Shown here piece after piece: positions 1 to 4,976 of a stretch of DNA of 5,961 nucleotides (the first letter of the stretch is position 1; every line of letters starts with the position of its first letter). Source of the stretch: a bacterium (GTDB lineage: Bacteria; Patescibacteriota; Doudnabacteria; UBA920); the NCBI GenBank assembly GCA_021789715.1, contig JAJYJE010000065.1, positions 1 through 5,961 on the forward strand, given 5' to 3'. Below the pieces are notes generated by a model. The model searched no databases. It was not told the origin of the DNA and saw only the letters and a list, made by a program, of their open reading frames with translations. A program made the translations under genes and the position numbers.

Positions 1-99
1 GCCCGGAAAATTTTCAGGATCTGCACAACCTGCCCTTTGGCACCTATGGGCAGCTCACCGACAGGTTCGGCGTGCCGTGGATTTTTAAGGGCGATAAAA
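1..99 (+). repeat. 99-bp exact direct repeat, left copy
   Basis: Bases 1-99 match 2848-2946 without a mismatch. Divergence starts at base 100 (A here, T at 2947). The left limit is set by the window edge, so the true repeat may be longer. It lies entirely within VOC coding sequence, in the same frame in both copies. Confidence 0.97.
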
Positions 100-110
100 A
101 ACAACCGTAA
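1..110 (+). CDS. VOC/PhnB-like protein, 3' end only
   Basis: This is the last 35 codons, frame starting at base 3, of a small vicinal-oxygen-chelate (glyoxalase/bleomycin-resistance fold, PhnB-like) protein; the 5' part lies outside the window. The visible residues include the typical PhnB ending FGxxxGxLxDRFGVPW followed by KGDKKQP and a TAA stop at 108-110. PhnB-like proteins of about 140 residues commonly end shortly after this GVPW motif, so this looks like the natural C-terminus. The first 99 bases are identical to 2848-2946, inside a second VOC gene. Joining that copy (2532-2946) to 100-110 would give a 141-residue protein of ordinary length. Members bind a metal or small ligand, but the substrate cannot be told from this fragment. 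The family call is firm because the second copy shows the rest of the domain. Confidence 0.8.
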   Translation, partial: PENFQDLHNLPFGTYGQLTDRFGVPWIFKGDKKQP

Positions 111-195
111 ACTCCAAATTTGCGCGCTGTCTCTTGCCTCCGCAAATTCCGCTGACCTCTGGCCTGGCACGGATAGGCCGGGCCATAACAATAAT

Positions 196-224
196 TTTAC
201 AGTCGCAACTTTTAAGTATAAAAT
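196..224 (+). promoter_or_regulatory. Putative sigma-70 promoter giving a leaderless transcript
   Basis: A -35 box TTTACA (196-201, 5 of 6 to consensus) is separated by 17 bp from a -10 box TAAAAT (219-224, 5 of 6). Transcription would start about 7 nt after the -10, at or next to the ATG at 231. The absence of any Shine-Dalgarno sequence before that ATG agrees with a leaderless mRNA. The prediction rests on motif matching only. Confidence 0.5.
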
Positions 225-230
225 AGTCTC

Positions 231-554
231 ATGAGCAAAAAAGAAATTTCCCCCGGCCTGTCCAATGTCCATAAAGTACCCCCGGAGTTGCGGGCGGCTT
301 TAATTTCTAGCCCAAAAGCCCTGGCCGCGTGGGAAAGCCTTACGCCGCTGGCGCGCAATGAATGGATCTGCTGGGCGACTTTCCCAAAAAAGCAGGAAAC
401 CAAAAACCAGCATGTGGAAAGAGTCGTCACGGAACTTAAAGAAGGCATGCGCCGGCCTTGTTGCTGGATTGGCTGCGTTCACCGCAAAGACAAGCCTTTA
501 AGCCCTTCGGTGCGGTACGTGCTCAATAAACAGCGCAGGAGCAGCTACGCCTAG
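231..554 (+). CDS. YdeI/OmpD-associated (OmdA-like) family protein
   Basis: This 107-residue protein resembles the short stand-alone members of the YdeI/OmpD-associated family. Seen in the sequence: VPPELRAAL near residues 17-24, the core LTPLARNEWICW (37-48) followed by a lysine-rich TKNQH...ELKEG stretch (57-72), then RPCCWIGCVHR (75-85) and LSPSVRYVL (90-98). The closely spaced C77, C78, C82 and H84 look like a possible metal or redox cluster, which is inference. No signal peptide or membrane segment is visible, so it is probably cytoplasmic. The family is linked by name to bacteriocin protection, but its biochemical role is not established. The ATG at 231 has no SD and sits 6 nt past a -10 box, suggesting leaderless translation. 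It is monocistronic, ending before the terminator at 615-649. Confidence 0.8.
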   Translation: MSKKEISPGLSNVHKVPPELRAALISSPKALAAWESLTPLARNEWICWATFPKKQETKNQHVERVVTELKEGMRRPCCWIGCVHRKDKPLSPSVRYVLNKQRRSSYA

Positions 555-614
555 CGGGGTTAATTGCTTTCATAAACAAAGCCCCTGCTCATTCAAATAA
601 TTTTACGCCGCTGA

Positions 615-649
615 CCAAAAAAATCGTTACATAGTAACGATTTTTTTGG
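615..649. terminator. Perfect bidirectional intrinsic terminator
   Basis: Two 16-nt arms (615-630 and 634-649) are exact reverse complements around a 3-nt ATA loop. The inner stem is ATCGTTAC/GTAACGAT. It is flanked by A7 on the left and T7 on the right, so each strand reads hairpin then U-tract. It lies between convergent units, the OmdA-like gene on plus and the cytochrome b and small membrane protein pair on minus, and should end both. Confidence 0.85.
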
Positions 650-691
650 CGGACAAAATCCCGGCAATCGGTCACCCCCCATAGCCCCATT

Positions 692-847
692 TTACTTGAA
701 CGCGTAAGACAGCAGCACAATAGTCAAAGCGTTAAGCACAACCAACGCCGCCACCATTTGCGCTTTCGTAGCGAGCGGTCTCATCAAAATATAAACGGTG
801 TAGATTATCGCGACAATCGCCGCGCCAATAAAATTTCCTTTTATCAT
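692..847 (-). CDS. Small two-helix membrane protein (51 aa), unrecognised
   Basis: Reading the minus strand from ATG (847-845) to TAA (694-692) gives 51 residues starting MIKGNFIGAAIVAIIY and ending LLSYAFK. Two hydrophobic segments, about residues 5-22 and 31-48, are joined by a short polar turn (RPLATKAQ). This is a helical-hairpin membrane protein with no soluble domain. The ATG at 847 is the only start between the upstream in-frame stop (868-866) and the first helix. There is no convincing SD. The gene lies 59 nt downstream of the cytochrome b stop on the same strand, and the next element is the terminator at 615-649, so co-transcription with cytochrome b is likely. By analogy with small subunits of bc/b6f complexes it could be an accessory subunit, but no homology is recognised. 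Support comes from composition and position only. Confidence 0.55.
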   Translation of the reverse strand: MIKGNFIGAAIVAIIYTVYILMRPLATKAQMVAALVVLNALTIVLLSYAFK

Positions 848-906
848 ATTTTTTGTAGAGCGAAGTTAAAATACCGACCTTTCCTATGGTTAATTATTAA
901 AAAGTT

Positions 907-2328
907 TTATCTCCCCGTTTTCCAGATCAACTCCGCCAGGTGCAGCTTCTCCGGCAGGCGATTTAGGTAAGGAATATACGGGAACAGCACGAATAACAGC
1001 ATCAGCGATCCTAAAATTTCCGCGCCGTCGCGGTCGCCGTTGCTGTCGTTGGCCAAGGCGGTGTGATCCAGCAGTCCGAGCGGGGCCAGCCACCAGGCGC
1101 CGGGCGGAAATTTGCCGTTTTCCTCGCGAACCATCCCCCACTGCTCCGTGGTTATATGCAGCTCATCCGCTTCGCTGTCCAAAACTCCGGTGTCGCTCAT
1201 AAACCTCAGCGCGTAAGTCGGTTGAGCGGCCGGATTCATGCTGTCCAGGGTAGACTGGTAAAGCCCGCTCCTGGCCGCCTCCACCAGCGTGTTAATGACC
1301 GACAAGAACGGCTGGCCGGCCGCTAATGAATTGTCCACGGTCCCGGCGTTGGAATTTTTGTAAAAAGCCTCCGCGTCATTAATTTGCCGCTGCCGGGTTT
1401 CGGCGTCCTCTTTCTGGAAAGCCTTCAGCTGATCGGCAATACCCGATTCCGCGATATAACTCTCGTATGGCCGCAAAACATAAATTTCACGCGTGTCGTA
1501 TTGATATGGATCAATGGAATCCATGTAACTGGCGGTGTCGGACGCGCGCTGGTATTCGTCGATTAAAGTTTGCCCTACCAGGGCCGAATCCTGCCGGGCA
1601 ATGCCGCTGATGCTGGCCGGCGAAATGAGCGGCGAAGGAAACAGCGCGGCCAAAATAACAATCAACACCGTCAGGACTCCGCCGCGCAAAAATAACTTTG
1701 TATGATCAGCAGGCACTATTTTATAAGAAACATCTTTGCGGTAAGGCTTGGCGATGCCCCGTATTTTTACCAACGTGTAATGCAGCCCCAGCAGGATAAA
1801 AATGATTATCGGGATCAGAACCACGTGAATGCCAAACACCTCGGCGTGGTTTAACGTGTTAATGACATAACCAAGACGGGCGCCGTTCCAGAAATCCGCC
1901 CCCTGCAGGGCCCGGTACTGCGAAGAAAAATCGCCGCGCAAATAGTAACCGAATTCCGCTTCCAGCAGCATCAGGAAAAACGCGACCGCTCCCACAACCC
2001 AGGTCAGCCGCCGCGGCGGCTTAAAGCCGCTGGTGGAAAACACCACCAGCACATGCAAAGTGATTATTAAGACCAGAGCTTGCGCGGACCATAAATGGAT
2101 ACTCCGAAAAAATATGCCCGCCGGGGCTGTTAGCCACCAGGAGGATCCCATTAAAACCATTATCAAACCGGATACCAGCAAAATGGACAAGCAAACCAGC
2201 CCCAAAAAGCCCAAAGCATAAAAAATGCTGTTGCCGTAAGCGGGGACTTTTAAAATAAAGATTTTATCTTTTACTCTTCGTAAGATTTTATTTTGGATTT
2301 TGCCCGGCATAGCCTTGTTTAACTGCAT
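907..2328 (-). CDS. Divergent cytochrome b (b6-type core, large extracytoplasmic insertion)
   Basis: This 473-residue integral membrane dihaem cytochrome should pass electrons between quinone and a partner protein. Likely helices are at 34-60, 76-97, 108-124, 167-186 and 217-231, with a last one at 436-455. Candidate haem ligands are H78/H92 (14 apart, after RSIH) and H168/H183 (15 apart); the longer second spacing is typical of cytochrome b6. KPPRRLTWVVG (103-113) matches the conserved KxPRELTW region. Helix E ends in FPSPLISPAS (230-239), like the subunit IV FPxPLxxPAxP pattern. About 170 polar residues (239-407), without Cys or CxxCH, precede PPGAWWLAPLG (408-418), which sits where PEWYFLPL is expected. 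The usual LPW after helix C is LRG (130-132). Family topology puts the insertion outside the cytoplasm. No Rieske or cytochrome c gene is nearby. ATG 2328 overlaps an extended -10; the in-frame ATG at 2310 (Met7) may be the true start. Confidence 0.85.
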   Translation of the reverse strand: MQLNKAMPGKIQNKILRRVKDKIFILKVPAYGNSIFYALGFLGLVCLSILLVSGLIMVLMGSSWWLTAPAGIFFRSIHLWSAQALVLIITLHVLVVFSTSGFKPPRRLTWVVGAVAFFLMLLEAEFGYYLRGDFSSQYRALQGADFWNGARLGYVINTLNHAEVFGIHVVLIPIIIFILLGLHYTLVKIRGIAKPYRKDVSYKIVPADHTKLFLRGGVLTVLIVILAALFPSPLISPASISGIARQDSALVGQTLIDEYQRASDTASYMDSIDPYQYDTREIYVLRPYESYIAESGIADQLKAFQKEDAETRQRQINDAEAFYKNSNAGTVDNSLAAGQPFLSVINTLVEAARSGLYQSTLDSMNPAAQPTYALRFMSDTGVLDSEADELHITTEQWGMVREENGKFPPGAWWLAPLGLLDHTALANDSNGDRDGAEILGSLMLLFVLFPYIPYLNRLPEKLHLAELIWKTGR

Positions 2329-2335
2329 TATAACA
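2327..2335 (-). promoter_or_regulatory. Extended -10 promoter of the cytochrome b unit
   Basis: On the minus strand bases 2335-2327 read TGTTATAAT, an exact extended -10 (TGnTATAAT). No -35 is seen at 15-18 bp, which extended -10 promoters tolerate. The box overlaps the ATG at 2328, so transcription would begin near 2320, inside the nominal coding sequence. If the promoter is real, translation would start at ATG 2310, with an AAGG only 2 nt ahead of it. Confidence 0.5.
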
Positions 2336-2439
2336 CAAACCGACGAAAAAGCGCGGCGGCTTTGCCTGTCTACAATTATTTGTTAGGACGGAATCACTAT
2401 AAACGCTTTCTGCCCGTTACCCCAAATGTACCCGGAAAG

Positions 2440-2458
2440 GCAAGAAAAATTTTCTTGC
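2440..2458. promoter_or_regulatory. Operator-like inverted repeat in the divergent intergenic region
   Basis: The 9-nt arms GCAAGAAAA (2440-2448) and TTTTCTTGC (2450-2458) are exact reverse complements around a single A. An odd-centred dyad of this size is typical of sites bound by dimeric repressors, though no regulator gene is in the window. It lies in the 203-bp gap between cytochrome b (minus) and the VOC gene (plus), about 73 nt before the VOC start. A terminator role is less likely, as neither flank continues as a T-tract beyond the arms. Confidence 0.4.
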
Positions 2459-2520
2459 GGCCGGACTTCTCCAAGCTCAAACCGATACCTTAAAAGAGGG
2501 AGGTGGAAAAATTAATTAAG

Positions 2521-2526
2521 AAGGAG
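2521..2526 (+). promoter_or_regulatory. Shine-Dalgarno site deciding the VOC start
   Basis: AAGGAG at 2521-2526 lies 5 nt before ATG 2532, good spacing for initiation. The in-frame GTG at 2526 begins on the last base of this site and so cannot be served by it. ATG 2532 is therefore preferred over the longer GTG start. Confidence 0.75.
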
Positions 2527-2531
2527 TGGCT

Positions 2532-3272
2532 ATGCTACACTGCCAGCCATTTCTTTTATTCGACGGCAACTGTGCCGAGGCTATGGCGTTTTATCACCAA
2601 TGTTTGGGCGGCGGGTTGAACCTGACCAAACTGGCCGACACGCCCATGAAAGACATGTTTCCTCCGGAAAAACACCAACGGCTGATTAACGCCCGCTTGA
2701 AAAGCGGGCCCATAGAAATTTCCGCCACGGACTGGATGGCCGCGCCGGCGCGCCTGCCCAAACCGGGCAATACCATGGCTATTTTTATCATCGGCCAAAG
2801 TTACGACGAGTTACAGCCAGTCTTCGGCAAACTCGCCCAGGGCGCCAGCCCGGAAAATTTTCAGGATCTGCACAACCTGCCCTTTGGCACCTATGGGCAG
2901 CTCACCGACAGGTTCGGCGTGCCGTGGATTTTTAAGGGCGATAAAATAATGCCCGGCCCGAACTTCTGTTTTTTTCAGATAACGGCTATACTGTTTTTAG
3001 AAGTCCAAACCACACAAGAGGCTCAATGGTATGAGAAAGCTGATGATCGTTACGGTTTTATCTGCTGCGATGCTGTACGGTTGGCAAGATACGGTCAGGC
3101 AAGCCATAGCGCGAAACGTTTTCGTGTCCGCCCAAGATGCCGCTCCGGCGAAATTTATCTGGAAATGGGACACTATAATCGACCTGGCGGCGTTACCTTA
3201 CAGCCTGGTCCGCTACCGCGAAACCGGCCTGGAAACCCAGTGGTACCGCAACGGGTCGGGATTTGCAGTTAG
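2532..3272 (+). CDS. VOC/PhnB-like protein with aberrant run-on C-terminus
   Basis: Residues 1-138 form a complete-looking PhnB-like vicinal-oxygen-chelate domain: QPFLLFDGNCAEAMAFYHQCLGG near the start, ADTPMKDMFPPEKHQRLINARLKSG (36-60), IEISATDWM (61-69), a central MAIFI strand, and FGTYGQLTDRFGVPWIFKGDK (118-138). Such proteins are usually soluble ligand- or metal-binding proteins of about 140 residues; the substrate is unknown. After K138, exactly where the 99-bp repeat ends, the frame continues for 108 unrelated residues (139-246) to a TAG at 3270-3272. From 3031 it overlaps the protease gene in a different frame by 242 bp. The tail has no recognisable domain and is probably an accident of losing the native ending (KKQP then stop, seen at 99-110). 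It is either a rearranged gene or an assembly join. The VOC assignment is firm; the tail as a real protein is doubtful. Confidence 0.7.
   Translation: MLHCQPFLLFDGNCAEAMAFYHQCLGGGLNLTKLADTPMKDMFPPEKHQRLINARLKSGPIEISATDWMAAPARLPKPGNTMAIFIIGQSYDELQPVFGKLAQGASPENFQDLHNLPFGTYGQLTDRFGVPWIFKGDKIMPGPNFCFFQITAILFLEVQTTQEAQWYEKADDRYGFICCDAVRLARYGQASHSAKRFRVRPRCRSGEIYLEMGHYNRPGGVTLQPGPLPRNRPGNPVVPQRVGICS
2848..2946 (+). repeat. 99-bp exact direct repeat, right copy
   Basis: This stretch is identical to bases 1-99 and encodes VOC residues 106-138 plus one flanking base on each side. The sequences part at 2947. Downstream of the left copy the gene stops naturally; downstream of this copy the sequence leads to the protease gene. 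Confidence 0.97.
2987..2992 (+). promoter_or_regulatory. Possible -10 box upstream of the protease gene
   Basis: TATACT (5 of 6 to TATAAT) lies 38 nt before the protease ATG. No good -35 is seen at 16-18 bp and there is no TGn extension, so this is a weak candidate. It would place the SD at 3016-3021 within the 5' leader. Confidence 0.25.
3016..3021 (+). promoter_or_regulatory. Shine-Dalgarno site of the protease gene
   Basis: AAGAGG ends 9 nt before ATG 3031. The nearer ATG at 3026 is in another frame and too close. This supports starting the protease at 3031, despite the overlap with the run-on VOC frame. Confidence 0.6.
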
Positions 3273-3747
3273 CCGAAATTACGTTTTAACCGATCTCCAC
3301 GTAGTAAAGCGCGCGCGGAGCGATACAATTACTGCTAACGGGCTCAAGGCCCGGCTAACTACAGCCTGCCCCGAACAGGATATCGCCCTGCTGACAATCA
3401 GCAATGGCCCGAACGTCCCCTTTGCCCTCCTGGCGAACGCGTTGCCCAATATGGACTTGCCTGTTTTTACCGTAGGAAACCCGAACGGAAAACGCAACCG
3501 CGTTTCATTTGGCAAAGTCCTAAAAATTGGCAGAGACGCAGACCTTGCCCACATCGACCTGCTTATAGCCAACGCCAAAACAACATACGGCAGTTCCGGC
3601 GGCGGACTTTACAGCAATAAGGGCATAGTCCTGGGTATGGAAGAGGGCGGCAATGGCGACAGGCGGCATCCTCAGTCTTTCTATATCCCGGGACTCGCTA
3701 TCCGGCAATGCCTGCAGCGGAAAGGTTACGGATTTTTGCTGCAATGA
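3031..3747 (+). CDS. Trypsin-like serine protease (S1, Trypsin_2 type), exported or membrane-anchored
   Basis: This 238-residue protein has a basic start (MRK) and a hydrophobic stretch (4-17) acting as a signal peptide or N-terminal anchor. A linker to about residue 73 leads into a chymotrypsin-fold domain. The triad is readable: H90 in GSGFAVSRNYVLTDLHVV (75-92), D117 in PEQDIALL (114-121), and S189 in TYGSSGGGLYS (185-195), matching GxSGG. The TVGNP motif (147-151) is also typical of DegP/HtrA-like proteases. No PDZ domain follows, so it is a bare protease of the Trypsin_2 kind acting outside the cytoplasm, probably on misfolded or specific envelope proteins. The SD at 3016-3021 and the signal peptide support ATG 3031. 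It overlaps only the suspect VOC run-on tail and ends 26 nt before its own terminator. Confidence 0.85.
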   Translation: MRKLMIVTVLSAAMLYGWQDTVRQAIARNVFVSAQDAAPAKFIWKWDTIIDLAALPYSLVRYRETGLETQWYRNGSGFAVSRNYVLTDLHVVKRARSDTITANGLKARLTTACPEQDIALLTISNGPNVPFALLANALPNMDLPVFTVGNPNGKRNRVSFGKVLKIGRDADLAHIDLLIANAKTTYGSSGGGLYSNKGIVLGMEEGGNGDRRHPQSFYIPGLAIRQCLQRKGYGFLLQ

Positions 3748-3772
3748 ACAAACTTAGGCAACCACTGCCCCT

Positions 3773-3820
3773 ACGGCCGGCGGTACGCGAATTATCGCGC
3801 TACCTGCCGGCCGTTTTTTT
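3773..3820 (+). terminator. Rho-independent terminator of the protease gene
   Basis: The stem ACGGCCGGC (3773-3781) pairs with GCCGGCCGT (3806-3814). It is extended, past single-base bulges, by GGTA/TACC and CGCG/CGCG around an AATTAT loop, and T7 (3814-3820) follows. The tract overlaps the minus-strand stop codon of the dehydrogenase (3819-3821). On the minus strand the hairpin lacks a following T-tract, so efficient termination is expected mainly for the plus-strand protease mRNA. Confidence 0.85.
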
Positions 3821-4859
3821 ATGGTTTAATCAAAACTTTAATTTCCCTGCGCTCGTCCATGGCTTTGTAACCTTGAGCAATGTCGGACAGCGGTAAGGTT
3901 TTGGTAAAGACATCCGAAACGTCCAGATTCCCCGAGAGGACATCGGGCAACAGCTCGGGAATATAATGCCTGGCCGGAGCGCCGCTGCCTTTTATACCCA
4001 CATCGCTGGAAAAAACTCTGGAAACGGGAATGTCCGGCACGCCGTGCGGCACTCCCACCACGCCAATATGGCCGCCTTTGCGCACCGCGCCAAAACAGGT
4101 CTCCCACGACTCCGAAGTACCGACGCATTCCAAGGCGCAGTCCGCGCCCAAATCTCCGGTTGCCGCCCTTACTGCGCTAACCGCCCCGGCGCCGCGCGCG
4201 TTTATAATATCACTCGCTCCGAATTTTTCGCCCAAAGCCGCACGGTCTTCGTGGGTACTGACCAAAAAAATTCTGGCCGCGCCCAGTCTTTTGCTTGCCG
4301 CAACCGCGCATAACCCCACCGCGCCATCGCCGACCACAACGACAATCGAGCCTTCCCTAACCTCGCCGCACACGGCGGCGTGGTGGCCGGTGGAAAGTAC
4401 GTCCGATAACGGCAGCAGCGCCCGCATCATCCGGTCGTCTTGAAAATTGCTTTTCGGAATAACCACCAGCGTGCCATCGGCCATCGGCACGCGCGCTTTT
4501 TCCCCCTGACCGCCATCGCAACCCTCGGCGCCCCAATTTTTAACATTCCGGCAAAACCGCGTCTCGCCCGCGCGGCATTCCGCGCAAGTACCGTCGGAGG
4601 CGACAAACGGCGCCACCACCAAATCTCCGGCCCTGACCGTTGTCACTTTATCCCCCACCGCTTCCACAACGCCCATAAACTCGTGGCCAACGCGGCTGCC
4701 GGCTTGGCGCGGGCTTAAGCCGCGATAAAACCATAAATCCGAGCCGCAAATGCAGCTGTAAGTTATTTTAACGATCGCTTCATGGGGATCTTGAATTTCC
4801 GGATCAGGAACTTCTTTGACTTCTATCTTGCCCGGGCCTTGAAAAATTGCCGCTTTCAT
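3819..4859 (-). CDS. Zinc-dependent alcohol dehydrogenase, medium-chain (MDR) family
   Basis: This 346-residue cytoplasmic oxidoreductase should interconvert an alcohol or polyol and its carbonyl using NAD(P). The N-terminal GroES-like catalytic domain has C38 (CICGSD), H59-E60 (GHE) and D153 as likely catalytic-zinc ligands. The structural-zinc lobe, SDGTCAECRAGETRFC (88-103), has three cysteines (C92, C95, C103), with D89 in place of the usual first Cys. DGGQGE (115-120) and the SDG variant recall formaldehyde-dehydrogenase-like ADH3-type members. The Rossmann domain has GDGAVG (177-182). At the end of the second strand VSTHEDR (200-206) lacks the acidic residue that favours NAD, so cofactor choice is open. 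Length and the C-terminal KVLIKP are normal for the family. It is a single gene with its own extended -10, without a clear SD. The substrate is not determinable. Confidence 0.9.
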   Translation of the reverse strand: MKAAIFQGPGKIEVKEVPDPEIQDPHEAIVKITYSCICGSDLWFYRGLSPRQAGSRVGHEFMGVVEAVGDKVTTVRAGDLVVAPFVASDGTCAECRAGETRFCRNVKNWGAEGCDGGQGEKARVPMADGTLVVIPKSNFQDDRMMRALLPLSDVLSTGHHAAVCGEVREGSIVVVVGDGAVGLCAVAASKRLGAARIFLVSTHEDRAALGEKFGASDIINARGAGAVSAVRAATGDLGADCALECVGTSESWETCFGAVRKGGHIGVVGVPHGVPDIPVSRVFSSDVGIKGSGAPARHYIPELLPDVLSGNLDVSDVFTKTLPLSDIAQGYKAMDERREIKVLIKP

Positions 4860-4868
4860 AAATTACAG

Positions 4869-4897
4869 TTAATAATAATCCGTTACATGGTTATTAT
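4869..4897 (+). promoter_or_regulatory. Possible promoter of the glycosyltransferase gene
   Basis: TTAATA (4869-4874, 4 of 6) and TATTAT (4892-4897, 5 of 6) are 17 bp apart. The -10 overlaps the minus-strand extended -10 of the dehydrogenase. If both are used, RNA polymerase could occupy only one at a time. AT-rich sequence makes chance matches likely. Confidence 0.3.
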
Positions 4898-4901
4898 ATC
4901 A
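4893..4901 (-). promoter_or_regulatory. Extended -10 promoter of the dehydrogenase gene
   Basis: The minus strand from 4901 to 4893 reads TGATATAAT, an exact TGnTATAAT. The -35 position is GC-rich and unlike consensus. Transcription would begin near 4886, giving a leader of about 27 nt without an SD before ATG 4859. The same AT-rich bases include a possible plus-strand -10 for the divergent glycosyltransferase. Confidence 0.55.
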
Positions 4902-4976
4902 GACTGACCGGGGCGGCGGCGGTAACTCCGCGCGCCAAAAAATGTCATAAATGGGGCAATTAGGCGCGTAACATCC

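Noticed and set aside
158..182. GC-rich imperfect hairpin (CTGGCC...GGCCGG) downstream of the first VOC stop
   Set aside because: Only about 6 bp with a wobble and a poor T-run after it. Too weak to call a terminator.
553..589. Hairpin just after the OmdA-like stop (AGC-GGG with CCC-T-GCT, inner GCTTT/AAAGC)
   Set aside because: Bulged and not followed by a T-tract. The perfect terminator at 615-649 explains termination better.
2398..2403. TATAAA as a VOC promoter
   Set aside because: No matching -35 at 16-18 bp and no TGn extension; not distinguishable from chance.
2498..2506. Strong SD-like GGGAGGTGG upstream of the second VOC gene
   Set aside because: No ATG, GTG or TTG at useful spacing opens a frame of any length. 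The AAGGAG at 2521 serves the VOC start.
3966..4718. Plus-strand ORFs opposite the dehydrogenase (3966-4313, 4030-4443, 4440-4718)
   Set aside because: They are antisense shadows of a well-conserved MDR gene, with low-complexity Ala/Pro/Ser/Arg translations.
4883..4888. Minus-strand ATGTAA start-stop element ahead of the dehydrogenase
   Set aside because: The predicted transcription start is at about 4886, so the ATG is probably not in the mRNA. Such a hexamer is common by chance.
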